Program-made: the position numbers and the translations under genes
Notes under the pieces: generated by a model
Databases searched by the model: none
Seen by the model: the letters and a program-made list of their open reading frames with translations, nothing else
What the model was told of the DNA's origin: nothing
DNA from: Erinaceus europaeus
Taxonomy: Eukaryota; Chordata; Mammalia; Eulipotyphla; Erinaceidae
Reading direction: 5' to 3'
Assembly: GCF_950295315.1 (NCBI RefSeq)
Contig: NC_080171.1
Span: 116,555,064 to 116,619,063, forward strand
DNA: 64,000 nucleotides
Shown here: piece after piece, positions 10,350 to 21,661 of the stretch
Layout: the number at the start of each line of letters is the position of its first letter
Numbering within the stretch: the first letter of the stretch is position 1

Positions 10350-10572
10350 TTAATTTTTTTTTCTCTTTTTATTTATTTATTATTGGATAGAGACAGAGAA
10401 ATCGAGAGGAGGAGATGGGAGGTTAGAGAGGGAGAGAGACAGAGAGACACCAACAGCCCTGCTTTACCACTCGTGAAGTTTTCCCCCTACAGGTGGGGAC
10501 CAAGGGCTTGAAACTGGGTCACTGCACACTGTAGTGTGTGCACTTAACCAGGTGTGCCACCGCCTGGCCCCT
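10350..10572 (-). repeat. SINE, family D
   Basis: TTATTGGATAGAGACAGAGA to CACCGCCTGGCCCC. Confidence 0.85.
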
Positions 10573-10784
10573 GACACTAATATCCTGATAGGAGGAAGGG
10601 CATGCTCCATCCAGTCTCTACTGTATTTGACAGAAGTTAGACAACAATAACAACAAAAATCCCATCCCATTGTCAAAAAAACAAAGCCATCAACAGAGCC
10701 AGACTCAGATACGGGGGGAGAGTGAGTGGAGGTGTAGTTGTGATGCTTCTTTCTCTTTCTCTCTGTTTAAAATAAAGGGAATGG

Positions 10785-11098
10785 CGAGTTGGGAGGTAGC
10801 GCAAAGGGTTAAGCACACTTAGCACCAAGCACAAGGGCTGGCTTAAGGATTCCAGTTCGAGCCTCCTCCCCCATCACCTGCAGGGGAGTCGCTTCACAGG
10901 CGGTGCAGCAGGTCTGCAGGTGTCTGTCTTTCTCTCCCCTTCTCTGCCTCCCCCTCCTCTCTCCATTTCTCTCTGTCCTATCCAACAACGACGACATCAA
11001 GAACAACAACAATAATAACTACAACAACAATAAAAAAACAAGGGCAAGAAAAGGGGAAATAAATAAATATAAAATATAAAAAATAAATAAAATAAAGG
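10785..11098 (+). repeat. SINE, family A
   Basis: GCGAGTTGGGAGGTAGCGCA to an AAATAAATAAAATAAA tail. Confidence 0.87.
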
Positions 11099-11099
11099 G

Positions 11100-11435
11100 G
11101 ATAACCGGAGAGACAGCATAAAGCTGTCTGTGTAAAATAAAGGGGATGAGATAGCGGGCCTAGGAGTGGTGGTACCAGACATGAGCAAAGCCTTAGTGCC
11201 ACACAACAAGGAAGTGGTTCTATGCCCAAAAGGGTTGGAGCCTTCCAGGACAAATCATCTGTATTTATGAAGAGTCTACAATTATTACACATCGGATATA
11301 CAAGGAGTGGTGGAGGATGCAGCCAGAAGAGTAATGAGGAGAAAGGAGACTGTAGCTTGTGGAGAGCTCCAGTGGGCAGACTTCATTGGCCAGTTCTCTG
11401 TAGCCTGAGGTCTGAGGTCTTCATCAGTGCCAAGT
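11100..11435. other. Unique sequence
   Basis: No gene recognised. Confidence 0.4.
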
Positions 11436-11441
11436 ATTCTA

Positions 11442-11770
11442 CTTTTTTTTTTTTTTTTTTTTGCTTCCAGGGTTATCACTGGGGCTCGGTGCCTGCACTA
11501 TGAATCCACTGCTCTTGGAGATCATCTTTTTTTCCAGTGTTGTTGTTGTTATTGCTATTATTGGATAGGACAGAGAAAAATCAAGAGAGGAGGGGAAGAC
11601 AGGGAGGGGTAGAGAAAGATAGATACCTGCAGACCTGCTTTACCGCTTGTGAATCGACTCCACCCCTGCAGGTGGGGAGCCCGGGCTTGAACTGGGATCC
11701 TTGTGCCGGCCCTTGCACTTCATACTGTGCTAGCAGCTTAACCTGCTGCGGCGCTAGCACCTGGCTCCCA
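11442..11770 (-). repeat. SINE, long family A
   Basis: Long T run, GGGTTATCACTGGGGCTCGG extension, and a head carrying a duplicated GCTAGCA segment. Confidence 0.87.
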
Positions 11771-11921
11771 GTACAGAGTATTCTTAAGGCTCTGTCTTGG
11801 TCCGGTTGAAGTCAAAAGAATGGCTCCTCCCAGGGAGGAGTTTTCACCTTATCCAAAACACAAGCCTGGGCCAGTGTGTATGTAGTCTTTGCTTCTTTAA
11901 GTATAGAGACTCCATCTTGGT

Positions 11922-12192
11922 TTTTTTTTTTTTTTTAATACTTGTTCATTTTCCCTTTTTGTTGCCCTTTTTGTTTTATTGTTGTTGTTATTGATGTCGT
12001 CGTTGTTGGATAGGACAGAGAGAAATGGAGAGAGGAGGGGAAGACAGAGAGGGGAAGAGAAAAATAGACACCTGCAGACCTGCTTCACCGCCTGCAGGTG
12101 GGGAGCCGGGGGCTTGAACCAAGATCCCTAGTCTGGTCCTTGTGCTTTGCGCCACCTGCGCTTAACTGCTGTGCTACTGCTCGACTCCCCCA
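11922..12192 (-). repeat. SINE, family A, lacking the GTGAAGCGACTCCC segment
   Basis: CACCGCCTGCAGGTGGGGAG shows a short internal deletion between direct CCTGCAG/CCTGTGA-like motifs. Confidence 0.87.
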
Positions 12193-12440
12193 TCTCAGTT
12201 TTGACAAGAAGGAAAGGGGACAAGATTACACAAAGTTTCATTTATTGGATTACGAGCCTTACAGCTAGGTGTTGGTAGAGAGCTCCAAGTCAGCTGAAAG
12301 CTCTTCCAGTCTTAGTGGTTCTGTCACTGTACGCAGGTTTCTGTGCACTAAGAGACCTAACAGGAGATCCTTCTCTCTGATTCATGTCAAGCAATACTCA
12401 GCTTGTTCTGAAGACAGGGAAAAAGAAATGTCTGTGATTG

Positions 12441-12644
12441 GGGGCCAGGCGGTGGCGCACCTGGTTAAACGCACACATTACGGTGCAAGAGGACCCAGGT
12501 TTGAGCCTCTGGTCCCCACCTGCAGGGGGAGAACTTCACTAGCAGTGAAGCAGGTCTGCAGGTGTCTGTCTCTCTGTCTCTCTCCCTTTCTATCTTCCCC
12601 ACCCCTCTCGATCTCTGGCTATCTCTATCTGATAAACAAAGATA

Positions 12645-12703
<59 letters not shown>
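12441..12703 (+). repeat. SINE, family D, with (GAAA)n tail
   Basis: Flanked by AAATGTCTGTGA(T/C)TTG-type duplications (12426-12440 and 12704-12719). The tail is about sixteen GAAA units (12640-12703). Confidence 0.92.
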
Positions 12704-12704
<1 letters not shown>

Positions 12705-12944
12705 AATGTCTGTGACTTGATGGAACAGGGGTTTAGAAGACCGAGGAGGTGATGGAGGCATGAGGAGACATGTATGGTTAGGAAAAGGAAGAGAAAGAAT
12801 AGCAAAAGATAACACTCTCCCAAGAAAATCAGCATACATTTGTAACTTTGAAACTTTATTAAACTTGACTCGTCAGAACAAATATACTGATGATTCACTG
12901 CACACACACACCTGGAGAAAATCTTCATAAAAATGATCTTACCT

Positions 12945-13113
12945 TTTCTTTTTCTTTTTTTAAAATATTTTATTTATTTATTGATGAGAAAGATAGGAAG
13001 GAAAGAGAGAAAGAACCAGACATCACTCTGGTACATGTGCTGCCGGGGGCTGAACTCAGAACCTCATGCTTGAGAGTCTAACACTTTATCCACTGTGCCA
13101 CCTCCCGGGCCAC
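12945..13113 (-). repeat. SINE, family C
   Basis: AACCAGACATCACTCTGGTA to CTGTGCCACCTCCCGGGCC. Confidence 0.85.
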
Positions 13114-13588
13114 AGATCTTACCTTTTCTATGAGGGATGTATTGAGGTTTTCTCCGCTTGTCTATTCCATTCTTTAAGATAATCACAGACTCCTAAGCTT
13201 TCTAGCAATCTCGTTCAAGCACCATTTCCATACTGTAACATCTGCCCATTTCAAATGTGGTTTTCAGCTTATATCAAGCAAGGCTCACTAACATGTGACC
13301 TACAGTTTTGGGGAAAAATAATCACTGAAAAGTGCTGGCTCTGCATTTGAATTTTGAATGGGTGTGGGACCGCCACCCACCCTACTTCTCTGTTTTCCAT
13401 ATCCCAGAGAACCCTCCCCTTTCGGAGTGCCCTCGCCACATCCAGCAGGGGTCTAAAAGACAGCCCACCCTCCCCCACCCAACTCCTTTAGTCTGTATGT
13501 TTCCTGAGATAAAGAAGGGGACAGACTGAGTTAAGCCCCACTCCTACTGTTACTAGGTAAGAGAGACTTCATTTAAAATTGTAATTTC
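13114..13588. other. Unique sequence
   Basis: No gene or repeat recognised. Confidence 0.4.
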
Positions 13589-13589
13589 G

Positions 13590-14075
13590 GGGGCCGGGCA
13601 GTGGCGCAGCAGGTTAAGTGCACATGGCATAAAGTCCAAGGACCAACGTCAGGATCCATGTTCGAGCCCCCGGCTCCCCACTTGCAAAGGGGTCAATTCA
13701 CAGGCTGTGAAGCAGGTCTGCAGGTGTCTGTCTTTCTCTCCCCTTCTCTGTCTTCCCTTCCTCTCTTGACTTCTGTTTTATCCAACAATAATAACATCAA
13801 TAATAATAACAACAACGATTAAACAACAAGGGCAACAAAAGGAAAAAATAGCCTCCAGGAGCAGTGGATTCATAGTGCAGGCACCGAGACCCAGCAATAA
13901 CTCTCGAGGTACAAAATAGGGGGGAAAATGGTGAGGGTGGATGTTAGGCTGCACTGGGGGGTGGGAGGGAATGGGATGGGACACAGTTTTTTTTGGTGGT
14001 GGGAATGGTGTTTATGTATACTCCTATTAACTTGTAGTCATATAAATCACTATTTAATTAATATGAGAGGGCAGT
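13590..14075 (+). repeat. Long family A SINE followed by an L1-tail-like segment
   Basis: SINE 13590-13905 (GGGGGCCGGGCAGTGGCGCA to AGCAATAACTCTCGAGG). Then GGTGGTGGGAATGGTGTTTA and a TATAAATCACTATTTAATT end (13980-14075) resemble the L1 3' terminus. Confidence 0.75.
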
Positions 14076-14130
14076 AATAACAAAATTGTAATTTAGCCAA
14101 AATGCTTTAGCCATGCTCTTTACTTTGGCC

Positions 14131-14290
14131 ATCATCATCATCATCATCATCATCTTCTTCTTCTTCTTCTTCTTCTTCTTCTTCTTCTTCTTCTTCTTCT
14201 TCTCCTCCTCCTCCTCCTCCTTCTCCTTCTCCTTCTCCTTCTCCTTCTTCTTCTCCTTCTACTTCTCCTTCTCTTTCTTCTTCTTCTTTT
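14131..14290. repeat. Polypyrimidine tract (ATC)n(CTT)n(CTC)n
   Basis: About 160 bp in which ATC, CTT, CTC and CTTCTC units follow one another, all pyrimidine on plus after 14153. Mirror symmetry makes triplex (H-DNA) formation possible. Confidence 0.95.
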
Positions 14291-14690
14291 GCTATATTTG
14301 CAGTGTCAGCTAGAAAGTAGTGTTCTCACTAACCATATGCAAGTATCTGATAAGCCAGGGGCCAGATGCAGACAGAAAGTACAGAGCAGACAAGAGATTT
14401 CCCATGGGAACGTCTCTGATGTACAGTGATGATGGACACCTGCCCGTGACTCACTTCAGGTAGCTTTTGTGTAGTGTTGGCAACAAAAATGGAGACCCCA
14501 CTCAAATACCCTTTCTTTCCCTTTAAAACCCAAGCCTGAAAGCAAGGCGGTTTGGAAGACATGAATCTACCACTTTTGCAGGTTGCTACCACCTGAATAA
14601 ACCTCTTTTCTGCTTGCTAACATTTGTCTCTTGAATATTGGTTTCTTAAATAAGTGTTCAGACAGGTTTAGAAGGTGTGATGAAGGATGA
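14291..14690. other. Unique or unassigned sequence
   Basis: AATAAACCTCTTTTCTGCTT near 14597 resembles an LTR polyadenylation region (CTACCACCTGAATAAACC), so part may be an LTR remnant. The boundaries are unclear. Confidence 0.35.
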
Positions 14691-14694
14691 TTTT

Positions 14695-15045
14695 TGTGGG
14701 AGTTGGGCAGTAGCACAGTGGGTTAAGCGCACATGGTGCAAAGCCAAGGGCCGAGGTAAGGATTCTGGTTCAAGCCCCCAGCTCCCCACCTGCTGGGAGG
14801 TCACTTCGCAAGCGGTGAAGCAGATCTGTAGGTGTATGTCTTTCTCTCCCTGTCTTCCCCATCTCTTTTGATTTCTCTCTGTCCTATCCAACAATGACAA
14901 CAGCTATGACAATAATAACTACAATGAGTGCAACAATAAGGGCAACAAAATGGGAAAAATAGCCTCCAGGAGCAGTGGATTCGTAGTGCAGGCACCGAGC
15001 CCCAGCAATAACCCTGGACGCAAAAAACAAAACAAAACAAAAAAG
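14695..15045 (+). repeat. SINE, long family A
   Basis: GGGAGTTGGGCAGTAGCACA to AGCAATAACCCTGGACGCAA. Confidence 0.9.
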
Positions 15046-15711
15046 AATGACTTCTGCTTTTAATGGAGTTGTGAAATCTGTGGAGTATTGGAAAATAGCC
15101 CATATGGCTGTGGCCCTCCCCTCCCCCACCGCCCATTTCAGTCTGTACAGGAAATGCTGGGAAGTTGAGTGGGACTTTTACCCTGTATCCTGGAAGCTCT
15201 GGGTCTATAGGGGAAAACCAGTGTCTCATTCGCCAGTGAGTGAGTAAGGCACACGACTTTCATATTCCTCTCTAGGCCTCACATCCTTCCTGATATCTAA
15301 AATGCAACCTGCCTGACTGTCCCGTCTCATCTGTCTCTAAGAAAGCCATTGTACAAATCTATGGAACACACAGTGGTGTAAACATTCATATATAGAGCTG
15401 AGGTACTAAGTTCAATTGATAACAGCGTGATCTGACTGACACCTATTTGACGATAATATCATTGTTACTGTCTTTGTAGAACGATGAAACAATAAAAGAA
15501 ATAGAAAAGGCAGCAGGTCCAAACACAACCAATCTGACTGTGTCTCGCAGTCAGAGTGAATTCTTGTTATTTCCCAATCATGAAGTCAACTTCAATGCTG
15601 ACTGTTTTCTGTGGAGTTATGCACAGTGTAACAGTCCTCAGCTTATTTCAGAAGGATGGACTCTTCTGAATGAGGTCACAGAACCCTAGGATCTCATCTT
15701 AGATAACCCTA
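15046..15711. other. Unique sequence
   Basis: No gene recognised; AAAAGAAATAGAAAAGGCAG near 15500 looks like old L1 but is too short to assign. Confidence 0.35.
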
Positions 15712-15712
15712 A

Positions 15713-16083
15713 GTGCTGGGCTAGCTTCGAGGGCGGGAGATGACCAGGGACTCATGGCTGAGCTGGGAACACAGTTCAGTCTTTATTGATGAGCGGGGAT
15801 GCAGTGCAATCAATCAAATCTCCATTCATTAGAAAAATCCTGTCCTTTATATCTCCTGAGGCGGAAGTGTCAGGAAGAGGAAGTATGTAAGATAGGGGAT
15901 GGGGAGAAGGAAAAAGTGCACAAACCCGTGGGGATTAAACAGTGGGAAACAGGATGTGACTAGGAGAGGGGGCAGAGTGGAAAAAGAGCACGAACCAGTG
16001 GGGATTAAACCAGTGCGGGTCTCAAACAAAACAATGATTATGTAAATAGACCACAGCGTTAAGCAATGCAAACGAACCTAACA
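15713..16083 (-). mobile_element. LTR, same family as 7.0-7.5 kb
   Basis: Shares GTGGGGATTAAACCAGTG and ATTATGTAAATAGACCACAG with the 7-kb LTR; CTTTATTGATGA on plus gives an inverted AATAAAG. A tandem partial duplication of the GTGGGGATTAAAC segment is present. The ends are approximate. Confidence 0.7.
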
Positions 16084-16296
16084 TGATGATCAAAACAGAA
16101 GGGGTCTTAGAAGCAGAATTAGAAGCAGACCAACACCTAAGAACCTATGTACCATCTCAGCCTCATTTTTTCCCCCTCTGCAATATGAGGACTTGAGGAG
16201 CATGGAGTCCAGCGACCCAGCACTTCCCCAGTCTCTCCCTGGCCATGTTCTCACACATTTCTGAGAGTGTCTCTTTCCTTCTGGCCCCTTATCTTG

Positions 16297-16297
<1 letters not shown>

Positions 16298-16338
<41 letters not shown>

Positions 16339-16341
16339 CAC
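16298..16341. repeat. (CA)n microsatellite
   Basis: About 21 units with a single CG interruption near the end. Confidence 0.95.
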
Positions 16342-16620
16342 TGGGGTTAGAGTGGGAGGCTGGGCCTGTAACAATCTGTCCTGCAGCTATGGGGGAGACT
16401 GCTGGCAGGATGGAGAGTGGGGGTGGGTGGTCAGGTGTGTGTAGGGGGAACCTCTAAGGAAGATCCAGCTCTGGAACATTCCAATCAGGTGACCTAAGAG
16501 AAAAATTCTTCACTTCTGGATTTTTTTTGGGAGGGTGGGTGGGGGCAACTGATCAGTTTTCAGGGCTAAACTTGGGAGATTACATATATATATATAAAGA
16601 TTTTTTTATATAAAAATTAA
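16342..16620. other. Unique sequence
   Basis: G-rich runs and a TATATA stretch; no gene. Confidence 0.4.
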
Positions 16621-16626
16621 AATCTT

Positions 16627-16912
16627 GGGAGTCGGGCTGTAGCGCAGCGGGTTAAGCGCAGGTGGCGCAAAGCACAAGGACCGGCATAAGGATCCCGGTT
16701 CGAACCCCGGCTCCCCACCTGCAGGGGAGTCGCTTCACAGGCAGTGAAGCAGGTCTGCAGGTGTCTATCTTTCTCTCCTCCTCTCTGTCTTCCCCTCCTC
16801 TCTCCATTTCTCTCTGTCCTATCCAACAACAACAACAACAATAATAACTACAACAATAAAACAACAAGGGCAACAAAAGGGAATAAATAAATAAAATAAA
16901 TATTAAAAAAAG
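16627..16912 (+). repeat. SINE, family A, young copy
   Basis: Intact head with A box (TAGCGCAGCGGGTTAAGCG) and B box (GGTTCGAACCCCGG). Near-identical to the copy at 17.45 kb. Confidence 0.93.
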
Positions 16913-17119
16913 AAGAATCTTTAAAAAAAAAAGCAAATAAAAATAAAAATCTTTGCATTATTTTTTACTAAAAGCCCTAGACGACCTGTGTATGGTAGCA
17001 GATGCTAACTAGACTTATTAAGGTGATTATTCCCGTTGTACGCAATATTGAGCCACTGAAATCAACGTAATATACTAGTTATAGCTCTGTGAAAATTAAA
17101 AATTAAATTAAAACTTTTA

Positions 17120-17235
17120 AGTATCCCCACCTGCAGGGGGAATCTTCACGAGTGGTGAAGCAGGGCTGCATGTGTCTCTCTCCATCCCCCCTTTCAATTT
17201 CTCTCTGTCTCTATCCAATAATAAATAAATGAAAA
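17120..17235 (+). repeat. SINE, family D, 5'-truncated
   Basis: Begins at TCCCCACCTGCAGGGGGAAT, so the tRNA-like head is missing. Confidence 0.8.
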
Positions 17236-17447
17236 GGTTTAAAAAATACTTATAAGTAATAGATGAGTTTTGAAAGATTAAAACTTCAGGAAACCTACTG
17301 AACAATGTGAATATATTCTGGATATTGCTGTATATAACCTTAAAATTGTTTAAAAGGGTACATTTTCTATTGTGCTTTTTTTTTTTTAAAGAGGGGAATA
17401 AGGGGCAAATTTCACAACAGCTGAAAAAGAATAAAAAGTAAAAAAAA

Positions 17448-17735
17448 GGGAGTCGGGCTGTAGCACAGCGGGTTAAGCGCAGGTAGCGCAAAGCACAAGG
17501 ACCGGCATAAGGATCCCGGTTCGAACCCCGGCTCCCCACCTGCAGGGGAGTCGCTTCACAGGCGGTGAAGCAGGTCTGCAGGTGTCTGTCCTTCTCTCCT
17601 CCTCTCTGTCTTCCCCTCCTCTCTCCATTTCTCTCTGTCCTATCCAACAATGACAACAACAATAATAGCTACAACAATAAAACAACAAGGGCAACAAAAG
17701 GGAATAAATAAATAAAATAAATATTTTTAAAAAAT
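17448..17735 (+). repeat. SINE, family A, young copy
   Basis: Head and B box intact. Differs from the 16.6-kb copy at few sites. Confidence 0.93.
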
Positions 17736-17844
17736 TTTTTAAAAATTTTAAAAAAGACAAAACCCAACTTTTCAAAAACATCAAGTAGTTTATTAACATC
17801 GTGAGACAATTATTAACAGTCTTTTATCTACTATTAATTTTCTT

Positions 17845-18105
17845 TTTTTAATTTGTTTATTACATTTATTTATTGGATAGAGACAGCCAGAAATGGAGAG
17901 GGAAAGAGACAGAGAGACACCTGCAGCCTTGCTTCACCATTCAAAAATACTATTAATTTTCTTTCTTTCTTTTTTTAAAATTATTTTTAACAGAGCACTG
18001 CTCAGCTCTGGCTATGGTAGTGCAGAGGATTGAACCTGGGACTTTGGAGCCTCACGCATGAGAGTCTCTTTGCATAACCATTATGCTATTATCCCCGCCC
18101 ACTAT
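17845..18105 (-). repeat. Family D fragment, then family B SINE
   Basis: 17860-17942 (GGATAGAGACAGCCAGAAAT) is cut short before its head. The family B copy at 17985-18100 (CAGAGCACTGCTCAGCTCTG to CATAACCATTATGCTATT) follows. Confidence 0.8.
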
Positions 18106-18329
18106 TAATTTTCTTAAGTCTACTCAGATTTCTGTTGCATGTATACTTTAAAACAAAGTATTCTATAGATATGACTTCTTGTTAATATGCTGCTTCATAA
18201 ATATAATTTTAATGGTCCTGCAACAATTTATATCTTAATTAATGCCTTATTTTTGGACATTCTGGTCATGTCCATGTTCTATTATCAATGTTTAGTGAAT
18301 ACCTTTGTGTATAAAAGTTTTTTCAAAAA

Positions 18330-18592
18330 TAGTTATTTATTCCCTTTTGTTACCCTTATTATCTTATTGTTGTAGTTATTAATGCTGTTGGATAGGACAG
18401 AGAGAAATGGAGAGGCGGGGAAGACAGAGAGGGGGAGAGAAAGATAGACATCTGCAGACCTGCTTCACCGCCTGTGAAGCGACTCCCCTGCAGGTGGGGA
18501 GCCAGGGGCTCCAACCAGGATCCTTGTGCCAGTCCTTGCACTTTGCGCCACATGAGCTTAACCTGCTACACTACCATCTGACCCCCTTCCAG
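18330..18592 (-). repeat. SINE, family A
   Basis: ATTTATTCCCTTTTGTTACC to CTACACTACCATCTGACCCC. Confidence 0.88.
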
Positions 18593-19692
18593 ATCTTTTA
18601 AACCAGTTCATTCCCCCTCCCCCACCCCATCTTTCTCCCACTGACTGAGTTGCTACATTCATGACAGAGTGTAAGGGAAGATGGTTACAGCTTGCTGTAC
18701 ATTCACAACTCAAAGCTCAGTGAGGGAATTAGCAGGGTTTTGGCAATTTACCCTGCGGGTTGGATTAGGTAAAATGGTCTGCCTCACCCTCACCTCTTAG
18801 CCAGACTGATCTGAAATGCTCTATTTTGGCCCCAGGTTTCCTGGGGACTTGACATCACCTTGCAGGTATGCTGGAGCTAACTGACCTGGTCTGTAATCTT
18901 TAGCATTTTACTTAATATGCAAATGTATTGAGACTGACTGTGAATGGGGTGGGGGCAATAAAAAGAAAAAAGAATGGTAGAAATTTTGCTGAAGGGTTTA
19001 CTCTAAAAAGAGGACCCAGAATACTGCCATGGGAAATTTTTTAAAATCCCAATAATGCTTTCAGGACCAAAGAGGATTCCACCAGGGTTTCCTCAGAGTT
19101 AAATATACATTCACAGAGTGTTTTAAAAATAGTCAGAATGGTTCACAGTGGATTATGATCAAGCACTTAATTACCTGAATTCTTTTCCTAGAGTCATTCC
19201 CTGCTGGGCTAGTTAGTAATGAAGTTGTGTCAACTTGTCCCCTGAACCCCTGGCAGCTCTGATGAAGAGGCAGAAGGTAGATGGTCACCCAGGTCCTACT
19301 TCCTTTTGCTCAGTCTTACATTTTCCCTTCTCTGAGGGGCTGTGGGAGAGGAGAGGGTGCTTTCTCTGGCTAACAGCCTTGCTGGGAAAGTGACTGAGAT
19401 ACTGCATATAAAAATTTCTAGAAACCACAAACAGCTCAGCCAAAGTCCGGCAAGAATCCTCACCGACGTTTCTGGGGAGTGAGACTTAGTTGGAGGGCTT
19501 ACCTCTGCCAGGCTGAGCCCCCGCCCACAGGGCAGCTGTCTCAGCTGCTCCTGGGAATTCCGGCTGCCACTCCCTTCCTTCAGCTGGCCTTGGGCTCTGA
19601 AAACATCCCTCCCCACCCATTCGAACAGTTCCTCCTCCAATTCTCTAGCTCTGCCCGGCTAAATCACATTTTTCCTTTTTTTCCCCCCTCTC
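18593..19692. other. Unique sequence, 1.1 kb, possible regulatory DNA
   Basis: One of the longest repeat-free blocks downstream of CIDEA. 19440-19660 is GC-richer and holds paired CAGCTG E-boxes and CTGGGAATTCCGG (19551-19563), close to an NF-kB site. No coding exon is supported. Confidence 0.35.
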
Positions 19693-19694
19693 TC

Positions 19695-19695
19695 C

Positions 19696-19735
<40 letters not shown>

Positions 19736-19736
19736 G
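19695..19736. repeat. (ATT)n microsatellite
   Basis: About 14 units. Confidence 0.95.
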
Positions 19737-19934
19737 GAAGTTAATGATTTAGAGTACTCTTGTTGACACACGGGTACAATTTCTCATCTCACTAAGAAAG
19801 GTGTCTGCCAAACACTCTCACCTCCAAATCATTTTTTACTAATTCCCAAATAAAAGGTCTGTGCCTTGCTCAAAGAAATAAAAACCAGCTGGGGCCGTGT
19901 GCTGGTGCCGGGGAAGGAAGGTGGGTGTTCTTAC

Positions 19935-20010
19935 TCAACAGTTGCCACTTCTCATTTTTACAAACGAGAGACCCGAGTCTGAGACAGGCCAAGCACCTCG
20001 CCCCAGCTAC
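19935..20010 (-). repeat. MIR fragment
   Basis: TCATTTTTACAAACGAGAGA and GACAGGCCAAGCACCTCGCC follow the reverse MIR core. Confidence 0.55.
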
Positions 20011-20069
20011 TATTTATTTATTTAATCACTGTAGCTTCATCATTCCAAACATACTTTTTCTTCATTCCT

Positions 20070-20182
20070 TCGTTTTACTCTTTCTTCCTTTCTTCCTCCC
20101 TTCCTTTCTTTCTTTTTCCCTCTCTTCCTTCCTTTCTTTCTTTCTTTCTTTCTTTCTTTCTCTTTCTTCCTTTCTCTTTTTT
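20070..20182. repeat. Pyrimidine-rich (CTTT)n tract
   Basis: Tail expansion of the adjacent reverse SINE. Confidence 0.9.
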
Positions 20183-20458
20183 GCCTCCAGGGTTATCACT
20201 GGGACTTAGTGTTGGCACTCTAAGTCCATTGCTCCTGGCAGCCATTTTTTTCCCATTTTATTGGGTAAGACAGAGTGAAACTGAGAAAGAATAATCGAGA
20301 GGGGGAGAGAAAGAGAGACACCTGCAGACCTGCTTCACCACTTGTGAAGTGTGTCCCACCCAACCCACCCCCGCAAGTGGGGAGCTGGAGGCTCCAACCT
20401 GAATCTTCCTGCATAGTATTACATGTGCTTAACCAGGTGCACCACCATCCTACTTTTT
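20183..20458 (-). repeat. SINE, long family A/D hybrid type
   Basis: CCAGGGTTATCACTGGGACT through GAGGCTCCAACCTGAATCTT to CACCACCATCCTAC. Confidence 0.82.
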
Positions 20459-20459
20459 C

Positions 20460-20905
20460 AAATAGAAAAAAAAAAAAATGAAAGAGAAATAGAAGAGACA
20501 TAGAAAGACCCACAGTTCTGAAGTTTCCCTCAGTGTGGTGGGGGCCAGGCTTGAACCTGGCTCATACCCCTGACAAAGCAAGTGTGATATCCTGCTATCC
20601 AAGTGAGCTCTCTTGCTGCCCGCCACTCATTTAGATGTTAGCTTTTTTTATTTCATCTTATCTATTTATCTATTTTGTGGTGATGGAGCCTGGAGTATGC
20701 ACAACTCCACCACCTCTTGACCAAACTTTGCTTTCTTTTATTTTTGGTCAAGAAGAAAAAGAAGGAGCGAGAAAGAGAAAGGAAGAGGCATCCTAAAACT
20801 GCTCCAACATCTCTGGAGCTTCCCCTAGTGTTGTGGTGCTCCTATATATGGTGCTGGGGCTCCAACCTCAGTGAGCTGTCTCCCGGTCCCTGCTCCTTTT
20901 TCTTC
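20460..20905 (-). repeat. Two old tRNA-like SINE remnants
   Basis: GGCTTGAACCTGGCTCATAC (20475-20635) and a related stretch to about 20900 (ATATATGGTGCTGGGGCTCC, TGAGCTGTCTCCCGGTCCC). Both are strongly diverged. Confidence 0.5.
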
Positions 20906-21029
20906 TTGCTAATTTTTAAAACTTGTACTGTGGTAAGAACACTCAGTGAGATCTTCCTTTATCTCTCCCTGCTCCCAGGGAGAGGCTCTACGGCTGCACG
21001 ATTCCTCTATTCCTGATGGATTCTTCTTC

Positions 21030-21315
21030 TTCTTTTTTTAAAATATGTATTTATTCCCTTTTGTTGCCCTTGTTTTGTTGTTGTAGTTATTATTGTTGTT
21101 GTTATTGCTGTCGTTGTTGGATAGGACAGAGAGAAATGGAGAGAGGAGGGGAAGACAGAGAGGAGGAGAGAAAGACAGACACCTGCAGACCTGCTTCACC
21201 GCCTGTGAAGCGACTCCCTGCAGGTGGGGAGCCGGGGGCTCGAACCGGGATCCTTATGCGTCCTTGTGCTTTGCACCACATGCGCTTAACCCGCTGTGCT
21301 ACCGCCCGACTCCCT
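21030..21315 (-). repeat. SINE, family A
   Basis: ATGTATTTATTCCCTTTTGT to CTACCGCCCGACTCCC, flanked by CTGATGGATTCTT on both sides (21014-21026 and 21314-21326), a target duplication. Confidence 0.93.
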
Positions 21316-21329
21316 GATGGATTCTTTTT

Positions 21330-21515
21330 AATATAGTGATTCTTTTTTTTTTAGATAGAAGGTGAGAGGGAGAGAGAGACAGAGAGGGAAGGCACCAGTG
21401 CCACAGCACACGATTCTTCCGCTGTGCCAGTGCTCCCACATGGCGGTCAGGAGCTTGAGCCCGGGTCTTTGAGCATGGTGATGTGCACTCTGCTGGGTGG
21501 CCTATCGCCCAGGCC
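21330..21515 (-). repeat. Old SINE remnant
   Basis: CCGCTGTGCCAGTGCTCCCA, TGAGCCCGGGTCTTTGAGCA. Confidence 0.5.
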
Positions 21516-21661
21516 TGGAGTTGAACCTCTTATCAAATCTTGTTTTGGAGGGCTACAGGTGCCCGCTTTTTATGCCAATCTCTAGAACATGTTCACTCTG
21601 CTGAACTGGAACTCTGTGCCTGCTGATTGTAACTCTCCACTGTGTGGTCTGTGGTTTTCTT

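Noticed and set aside
14113..14313. Phe/Ser-rich 66-codon ORF
   Set aside because: Translation of a CTT/CTC simple repeat.
16627..16700. Functional tRNA genes at SINE heads
   Set aside because: A and B boxes are present, but the heads continue into the SINE body, lack a tRNA 3' acceptor stem, and occur in dozens of copies.
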